64,000 nucleotides of DNA from Orobanche coerulescens (lineage: Eukaryota > Streptophyta > Magnoliopsida > Lamiales > Orobanchaceae): assembly GCA_033398695.1 (NCBI GenBank), contig CM065803.1:99932001-99996000 (forward strand). The letters are read 5' to 3'. The notes below the pieces were generated by a model. That model worked only from the letters and a program-made list of their open reading frames with translations, ran no database searches and was not told the DNA's origin. Position numbers and translations under genes: made by a program. Below are positions 56,391-64,000 of the stretch, in pieces; positions within the stretch are counted from its first letter, which is position 1, and every line of letters starts with the position of its first letter.

Positions 56391-58240
56391 ATGTCGTCTG
56401 CTTCGAATTCTAAAAATATTTCCAGCGAATCGGCCGTGAACTCTTTTTTAGAAGGTCTTTCCTCTTCTGATGGGGATTTAGGGGGTAGGTCGGGGCGAGC
56501 TACTGGTTCCTCCATCCATCTTAGGGATGAGCCCTTAGGTGATGTAGACTGGTCCGAGCTAGGTGACATCCCTCCCTCTGGCATCCCCCTAATCATTGTA
56601 GATCCTCCTTCCCCTCTTCCTATGCACGAAGTAACTGTGACCGGCCTCTTAGCAGATCCATATCAGACGGTTGTAGGAGCGACTCGAGTTCTCCCTCCTC
56701 ATCCTCTATCGAGGACTAGCCCAGCCGCGCTGGCTAGTTTTATAAGATTTCTTAGACTTCCCCCGGGGTGGGAATTTGTCATGCCTCAGGCTAGTGACAC
56801 CCCTGATCATCCTCCCTCGGGGCATATTACCTGGTTCGTGGATCAGGTGAGCAGTGGTCTTCGCTTTCCACCCCATCCCTTCCTTGTCTCTCTCTCCGTT
56901 ATATACAATCTTCCCCTCAACCAGTTTTCTCCTAACTCTTTTCATTACATGGTTGGTTTTCTCGTGCTGTGTCATTACAGACATGAGGAATCCGACCTGG
57001 GATTTTTCTATTTTTGTTTTGGGCTAAAGAGTTTTAAAGGCTCCTTTTACTTGACTTCCCGAAACAACACCCATTTCTTCACCCACCTCCCTTCCAATGT
57101 GAAGGACTGGAGGTCCCGCTTCTTTTTCCTCCGGCTCCCTACAGCTGATTCTTGGGGCTTTCCTACGGAATGGACGCAGGCTACTCCGAGCCAAGATCCT
57201 ATTCCTAGGCACAATTCCATCCGGGCTGCGTGGGTCAAGAAAGTTCGGGAATGGAATGCCATTCCCTATAATGCTTTCCAGCTGACGCAATTCCATGATC
57301 TTCTGTTCTATTGTGGGTTGAGCTCGAATCCTTACCCGGCTATCCCTGACATCGGTAGGCTTTATCTATTTTTTCCAGATCTTTGTTATTTTGTTGTTTA
57401 GCTATTTCCCTGACCGTTTGTATTGTTTTTTGTAGATCGGTTCATACGGACCTGCCAGTCGGATGCTTCCAAGCCGGCTGAACCAACGAAAGAGAAGGTC
57501 CCTAAGTCGACGAATCCCCCCAAGGAGAGGGCAGAGGGCTCATCCAAAATTAAACGGAAGCTCCTTTCTCGCCCCAAGTCTGGGGTAACTCTCCCCTCCG
57601 ACCTGGCTCCTACCTTGACCACCGGACGAAGCCCTGCGAGCTCGTATCGGCAGCTTCAGGTCACTCAGAGGGCCCCTTCTCCTAGCTCCCCCGCTTCCAA
57701 ACGGCCGAAGACCGCGAGTCCCCAGGTCCGGCTATGGAGACTCTTCTCCGTTGCAAGGAGTTTGAGAGATTTCTTCCCTATTTCAGCTCCATGGTCCCGG
57801 CTAAGGATAAGCTGGGATTACGAGATGCCGCGGAGGACCCTCGCTTCGATGCCATGATGATGTATTTTGGGAAGGTATCAACCCTTTTTGCCTTCCCCCC
57901 TTTTTGATTATTTTCACCTTTATTATTACCCCTCTGCCGACCTGATGTAACTTGCTTTCTTTTGCAGTTCTTCGCCACCTTTGTGACCTTCGCAGAGGAC
58001 CATAAGATCGACGCTACGTCTTCCTCCCAGCTCACCCAGATGTCAGCCGACCTGGAGGCCGCCCTGTCGGCTAATTCTGATCTCTCGGCTCAGCTTCAGG
58101 AGAGGGAGTATCGCTTAGATGCTGCCCTTAAGAAAAGTTCTGAGCGGGAGGCGGTTTTGGAACGGGCTCAGATGGCTAATGTTCAGCTGAACCAAGAGCT
58201 GAAATTTTGGAAGGCCCTGTCTACAGCTGAAACGGAGTAG
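56391..58240 (+). pseudogene. Transposase_28 ('putative gypsy-type transposon') protein, three exons, one frameshift
   Basis: Exon 1 (56391-57354) is open for 321 codons: a Ser/acid-rich start, then the PF04195-type domain (LPPGWEFVMP, GLRFPPHPFL, LNQFSPNSFHYMVGFLVLC, FYFCFGLKS). It ends at a GTAGGC donor; exon 2 begins after TTTTTTGTAG at 57436 in phase. Exon 2 (to 57874, donor GTATCA) has a basic Pro/Ser-rich linker and one single-base shift between about 57715 and 57735, after which METLLRCKEFERFLPYF is read in another frame. Exon 3 (57968-58240, after TTTTGCAG) is a Glu/Ala/Leu coiled coil and stops at TAG just before copia element D. Such proteins occur in plant LTR elements lacking pol; their function is unknown. 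The start was chosen because upstream in-frame codons are only hydrophobic T-rich leader. Confidence 0.78.
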
Positions 58241-58244
58241 GTGG

Positions 58245-60100
58245 TGTTGGGATTCCGAAAATAAAACGAAATACGCAGCGGAAATAAAAACGAATCCCAA
58301 ACAGGATCGATCAAGTAACGTATATACGAAAAATAAATACGAAGATAAAGATTCATACCCTTGAAGCCTTTGAAATAAATCTTCGTAAAGTGTAGCCGAT
58401 GATCACGATCCCGTCCCGAACACGAAATCCCTTCGTTCCAAGCACCGAAAATTCGAAGCCTCTACTTCACACGCGTCGGAAGTTGCCCGGAAAAATCTAC
58501 AATACTCCGTTCTATGAAGAACACGGCTAGGAAGTGTTGTAGGAATTTTTTCTCTCTTAATTTTTCTTACTTCTTTTCACCTCAAAGATGAACAAAATGA
58601 AGAAGAAAAATTTTCTCTCTCCTCACTCAAAGAACTCACTACAGGTGATCTCCAAAATGAATGAGTATGAATGGTTTTTTGTTATCTCATCTCATCTCAT
58701 ATATAATGTAATGATATATATATATTATAAAGGAATAATTATTCCTTTACAACTATCATTCACAATTATGTGGGAATCTCAACTCTAAGTGAGTTCCCAC
58801 ACACATGCAAGATCATGCCATGCCATGAGGAGTGGGTGGCCACAAGGAAGTTTCCTAGAAAGCGAGCCGAGCCACTCGGCTCGTGTATGCGACGTTCATC
58901 AAACGACTTCGTTAAATACACTCCTTTTAATCATCAATGTATTTATATTAATTAATTAATCTAATTAATTAATTATATCAAATCTGAGATATATATTTCT
59001 CTAAGAAATATAATTTATGAATTAAATTAATTACCCGGTAACTTAATTTAAATTCATAAGACCGATATTTGATTTATCTAATAAATCATAATTAGATATC
59101 CAATATCTAATATTAATAGAGAGATAATAAATTCACATTTATCCGTCAACGCTCCTGATGCGCGACTCCGTAGGTCCGTCTCATTGGCATTGAGAGGAAC
59201 CAATGAGTGCGGGCGGACTTAGCCCCTAGCGGGCCGCATCGTAAACCCCGAGAGCGAATGAAGGGATCATTCCAGAACCATTATGTCGTGAATACTATAT
59301 ACGTATAGACCCTTCATCGGATGTCGGTCAAGTCTTGGGTCACGGTAAAGTCAAACCCTACGTTGACTAAACTCTATACATGTGTTAATGCAAATCAAGA
59401 CCGATCGATTAATAGTGTATCTAATACTATATCGTAATGCTTTGGCCAAAGACTTATGATCTTATTTGCCATTAACCGTATAGGACATTCGCTGCTCACT
59501 AACAGAGATAGAATCCTTTCTTGGCGTACGGTAAGATGCTACTGCCCGTATAGTCCGCACCGAGGTCGACTCGGCAATTAAGCAAATGAGTCTAACTACT
59601 CTAATGACAAACTAAACGTCACAGCACATCTTCTATCGAACCCTCAAGTCAAAGGTCCACGTATACTATCACAACCTTTCGATTCGTCATCGACTCTCCG
59701 AGAGTGAATACCGGTGATCGAATCGAGTATGAGTCGTGTTCGAGTATCTGCCCCACCAATATACTTATAACTATGCTATCAAGACGTGCACACGCCCTAG
59801 CATCGATTATACAAGTCATATTAAAACTTAATGCCCATTTTAAGTTTATTGACTTGCGAACAATTTACGTAAATAAACTTTAAACACTTCCAAGACATTT
59901 TCTCTTATCCCATAACGAGAATGGAATGTTCGATTTATTTACATGGACTTCACTTCAATGTTTACCAAGTCAAGAATGCAATTGAAATACAATAAACAGT
60001 GAATGAATCGTATTGCCTTTTTATTAATTATTCCATAATTACAAGTATAATGCCCTTACTCTCTCATCCCCGAGTGGCATTCGAGGGCATATTCCTAACA
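58245..60100 (-). repeat. 3' LTR of copia element D (1856 bp)
   Basis: Minus strand TGTTAGGAATATGCCC at 60100 to GGAATCCCAACA at 58245. A CTCATTGG...CCAATGAG hairpin lies at 59179-59207. The LTR abuts the Transposase_28 gene four bases after its stop. Confidence 0.9.
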
Positions 60101-60112
60101 ATCTCCCACTTG
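60101..60112 (-). promoter_or_regulatory. polypurine tract of element D
   Basis: The minus strand reads AAGTGGGAGAT directly before the LTR, the usual form in plant copia elements. Confidence 0.85.
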
Positions 60113-60165
60113 CACTCAATGCCACACATCATGGTATCCAATACCCATGCTCTTGAGATGTCTTT

Positions 60166-63100
60166 CTAAGACGGCTGAGATAATGGCTTAGTCAATGGTC
60201 GAGACATTGTCTTCGAGTCTACTCTTTCCAATGAAACATATCCTTTTTCCACCATCTCTCGAACGATGTGGTACTTTCTCTCTATATGCTTAGTGTTGTG
60301 GTGAGCCCTCGGCTCCTTGGCTTGGGCGACAGCTCCATCATTATCACAGAATAGTGATATAGGCAACTCCGCGTTAGGCACCACTTGAAGTTCTTGTATA
60401 AACTTCTGCATCCAAAATGCTTCTTTGCTAGCCTGCGAGGCACTTGATACTCTGCTTGGCGGTGGAATCTGCAGTAGCGGTTTGCTTGGAGCTTCTCCAA
60501 GATCTGCTCCTCCATTGAGAGTAAATAAATACCCAGATGTCGACTTAGAGTCGTCATTGTCTCCTTGAAAATCAGAATCGGTGAATCCAATCACCTTCAA
60601 TTCTCCACCACCATAAGTAAGAACTAAATCTCTTGTTCTTCTTAAGTACTTAAGAATGTTCTTTACGGCAGTCCAATGTTCCCTTCCCGGGTTTGCTTGA
60701 AATCGACTTACCATACTCACAGCGTAGGCTAAGTCGGGTCTCGTACACAACATAGCGTACATGAGGCTACCCACTGCCGAGGCATAGGGTACCTTACTCA
60801 TCTCTCTCTTGTCTTCCTCACTTTGAGGACACATTTTCGTGGTGAGATGAATTCCATGTCGCATGGGAAGGAACCCTCTCTTAGATTCATCCATCTTGAA
60901 TCTTCTCAGGATTTTATCGATATAAAGGGCTTGGGAAAGTCCTATCATTCTTCGCGGTCTATCTCTGTAAAGACGGATCCCTAGAATATAGGAAGCTTCT
61001 CCCAAGTCTTTCATGGAGAACGTTTTAGAAAGCCAAGCTTTCACGGTCTGAGCATTGCTATGTTATTTCCTATAAGTAGAATATCATCTACATATAGTAC
61101 TAAGAACGCAATGTTGCTCCCACCGATCTTTTTGTAAACACACAGTTCCTCCTCATTTCGTTCAAGTCAAAGTCCTTAATCGCCGTCAAATCGAAGGTTC
61201 CAACTCAGAAGCTTGCTTGAGACCATAAATGGCTCGTTGCGGCTTACACACTTTATGAATATTAGCTTTGGACACAAAACCTTTAGGTCATTCCATATAG
61301 ATTTCCTCCTCGAGGTATCCATTTAGAAAAGTGTTTTGACATCCATTTGCCATATTTCATAATCATAATAAGCGACAATGGCAAGCATCATGCGAATCGA
61401 CTTTATCATAGCTACGGGCGAGAAGGTATCATGATAATCGATTCCTTCCCTTTGGGTATAACCCTTTGCCACAAGCCCGGCCTTATAGGCATCAACCTTG
61501 CCATCCCCATCGGTCTTTCTCTTATAGATCCATTTATTTCCAATAGTCCTCATGCCGGTTGGAAGATCTACTAGAGTCAGACTGATTGGTATGCATCGAG
61601 TCTATCTCGGCTTCCATTGCTTCTTGCCATTTATCGTAGTCTACATCCACTATCGCTTGGTCATAGGTGACAGTGGTCGTTTTCAGCTATCGGGTGTGTC
61701 GTGGAGACCCGGTTCCTCGACATGTGTATAGCCATACCTCTCGAGTAAGTGAGATACCCTATCAGACCTTGAAGTGGAGGTTGTGTTACAATAGGTTCGG
61801 TTCTTGATCCCGATCGGATGTCTCCTTAGGAGTTTCATTATGCTCTTCCAAAGAGATATTTCTACCCGAGCCACCTTCTGAATGAATTCATCCTCAAGGA
61901 AGTGCGCTTGTAATGCCACAACGACCACATGGTCTTGGCATGTAGAATAGATAACCCATCGAGTCCTCTGGGTATCCTATGAAACGTCCCTTTTATGGAC
62001 CTCGCTTCGGTTGTCCACCTTAGCCTTTTGACATAAATGGACATCCCCAGATCCTTATGTGATTAAGGCTTGGTTTCTTACCCTTCCACATCTCATGCGG
62101 AGTGATAGGAGCAGATTTGGAAGGACATCTATTTAGGATATAGGCAATGTTAGTAAGGCATACCCCACGGTAAATAGGTAAATCGGTGTAATTTAACATG
62201 GAGAGAACCATGTCCAACAAAGTCCGATTTCTCCTTTCGAAACACCATTTAACCGTGGGGTTCTGGAGGCGTGAATTGTGAAACTATTCCATGTTCCTTA
62301 AGGAACTCATCAAACTCGGTGCTCATATATTCGCCACCTCGGTCCGACCAAGTGCTTTGATATGACATCCGGTTTGTTTTTCAACTAGGGCCTTAAATTC
62401 TTTGAATTTAGCAAAGGCTTGATTTATGTTTCATTAAGTACACAATCCCATACCTAGTATGATCATCGTGAACGTTATGAAATATTGATATCCATCTCGG
62501 GCTACTTCTAAAGCACCACAAACATCGGTATGCACCAATCCAAGTTTATCGGCAGTCCTTTCAAAAGTCCTGTGAAGGGAACTTAGTCATTTTGCCTCTA
62601 AGGCAAGATTCACAAGTTGGATAGGGTTCTACACCCAATGGACTTAAAAGTCCATCTTTCTCCATTTTACGAACCTTGGTCGACCAACATGACCAAGTCT
62701 AAGGTGCCATTTAAGAGCTTGATTAGTATCTTGCCTACCACGTTTCCTAGTTATAGTGTTCACCTTTGTTTTATTTTGCATGTTCGGATGATATAAACCA
62801 TTCAACAATGTAGTTGTTCCAACCAATTTATTTGAAAATAAATTTTACAACCGCCATTGCCAATGAAGAAACAAAATCCTTTCGGTCCAAGACTGGAATG
62901 GATCTGATGTTTTATGCCCCTTGGGCAAAACAAGTACTTCATCTAATGTCAAAATAAAACGATTCTAAACCCGGAAGGATTGATCGATATCGGTTGCCTC
63001 GACACTTTGTCCGCTTCCAACGGTGATCATTATTTCCCGACTTCAAGTTTTCTACGCCGTTCAGATCCCGATTCATAGTACAAATGTGAGAAGTGGCACG

Positions 63101-64000
63101 AATCGAGAATCCATGAAGCGAGAATATACGATGGCGGAACAATTAGTTTCAAAAACAAAAGTTCCGTGCACGATGCGCCATTAATCTTGGGACAAGTCCT
63201 TCGCGATGTGACTCACCGCATTCAAGGCATTTGTCCGTAGGTTTTGGACCGCCTACCTTTTGAACCTTTCGGGCCTTGCCCTTTCCTTTTGCACCCCTTT
63301 CTTGGGTTTGTCTTGCTCGTAGGTCTTTTTCTTCTTGTTCTTGAACCTCTTAGGCCGGAAGAAATCACAAGAGCAGACCTCTCTCGGTTTAGTCTTCATG
63401 TTAGGCTGCCGTCACGGTTATTCATTAGCCCGGCTAATGTGCATGTAATTTCATTACGGTTGAAATTCATTACAAGCTGCGTGAAAGAGTCGTAGAGATT
63501 GAAGGATGAGATCAATTTGAAGGGATAAATCCATATTAAAGTTGAGCACCTCGAGCCTCTCAATCATAGAGATCATCTTAAGGACGTGGTCTCCCACTTT
63601 CTCCCCTTCTTTCATCCTAGCACTAAACAAGCGCTTTGATATCTCATATCTAGCATCTCTACCGTGCTCTCCATAAAGTTCGGTCAAGTGTGCGAGAATC
63701 GCCTAGCGAAGTCATTTTCTCGTGCGCTCTGCTGACTCATTAGTCATTGAGCCCATCATAAAACCACGAACTAGCACATCATCCTTGACTTATTTTTCAT
63801 GGGCGTCAATGTCTTCTGATTACCCCTAGTCCGGATTGGAGTCGGTGGAATGTCCGCCTCAAGACGTATCCCGAGACTCCATCGAGTACAATCATCGATT
63901 CCGCAACGATCAACAAAGTTAGGGCCGATTAGGAGATTCTTTTCAAGTAGTATTGCAAGTGGGTTTTAGCCATTTTAGAGAGATTCAATTTCGTTTTACG
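60166..64000 (-). pseudogene. gag-pol of copia element D, many frameshifts, 5' end outside
   Basis: The gag part (64000 to about 63454) has LYGEHGRDARYEISKRLF and GEKVGDHVLKM. A zinc-knuckle remnant (CLECGESHR) is near 63220, and GAG-pre-integrase HLRLGHVGRPRFVKW at about 62700. Integrase catalytic-core pieces include SDRGGEYMSTEFDEFL (about 62320) and PHEMWKGKKPSLNHIRIWGCP (about 62070). RT begins at 61553 (NKWIYKRKTDG, VAKGYTQREGIDYHDTFSPV) and its YVDD is near 61090. RNase H follows (60600-60200) with two compensating single-base deletions that scramble the segment normally reading SWKS...EAEY. The true C-terminus DPLTKPL-like end is present at 60166. It is a relic. Confidence 0.9.

Larger units (their letters stand above)
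58245..64000 (-). mobile_element. Ty1/copia element D, partial, cut by window end
   Basis: On the minus strand: gag, zinc knuckle, GAG-pre-integrase, integrase, RT, RNase H, polypurine tract, 3' LTR (60100 down to 58245). The copia order integrase-RT-RNase H is clear. The 5' LTR lies beyond 64000. All frames are broken. Confidence 0.92.

Overview
This window looks like nuclear, TE-dense (probably heterochromatic) DNA from a flowering plant, more likely a eudicot. I found no intact host gene. Almost every stretch can be assigned to LTR retrotransposons (Ty3/gypsy chromovirus-like, Athila-like, Ty1/copia), a CACTA (En/Spm) transposon, a Mutator-like element (MULE) and a small SINE-like insertion, nested in one another. 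The evidence is the plant-type primer binding sites (tRNA-iMet and Athila-type), TNP2/TNP1 and MuDR transposase domains, and terminal repeats with target-site duplications. Alignments were made by eye.

Layout. 1-4696: minus-strand gypsy element A (start of pol, protease, gag, 5' LTR), cut by the window edge. It sits inside the 5' LTR of plus-strand element B (4697-24040), which keeps LTRs, PBS and polypurine context but has no recognisable gag or pol. The 3' LTR of B is split by an almost complete gag-only element (TR-GAG type, 14786-23666, TSD gcata) with an intact 333-aa Gag. 24041-24459: short flank with a TA/TG microsatellite. 24460-49528: a MULE with about 58-bp recognisable inverted repeats, split by a 21.3-kb CACTA element (24995-46252). 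The CACTA carries a decayed TNP2 gene, a decayed TNP1-like gene and an LTR-less copia pol fragment, which is itself split by a complete gypsy element C (31850-41996, TSD acaag). 49529-51380: AT-rich flank with a SINE-like insertion and one unrecognised small gene-like unit. About 51380-55256: truncated Athila-like element. About 55257-58244: fragment of an element with a three-exon gene of the Transposase_28 'putative gypsy-type transposon' family. 58245-64000: minus-strand copia element D, running off the window.

How the parts relate. Elements A, B, C and the gag-only element belong to one group: LTRs begin TGTA and end TGTTACA, PBSs resemble the initiator-Met type, and a TTTCGxGGACGAAA hairpin precedes the polypurine tract where that region is visible. 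All four carry arrays of the CGTACG-centred palindrome (or its CGCACG variant) directly upstream of the LTR TATA box. In A, C and the gag-only element a 3' splice-site-like AG|TATG places the gag start codon one base after a predicted leader intron. These shared cis signals, plus the intact Gag of the pol-less element, suggest mobilisation in trans by a pol-bearing relative. That last point is inference.
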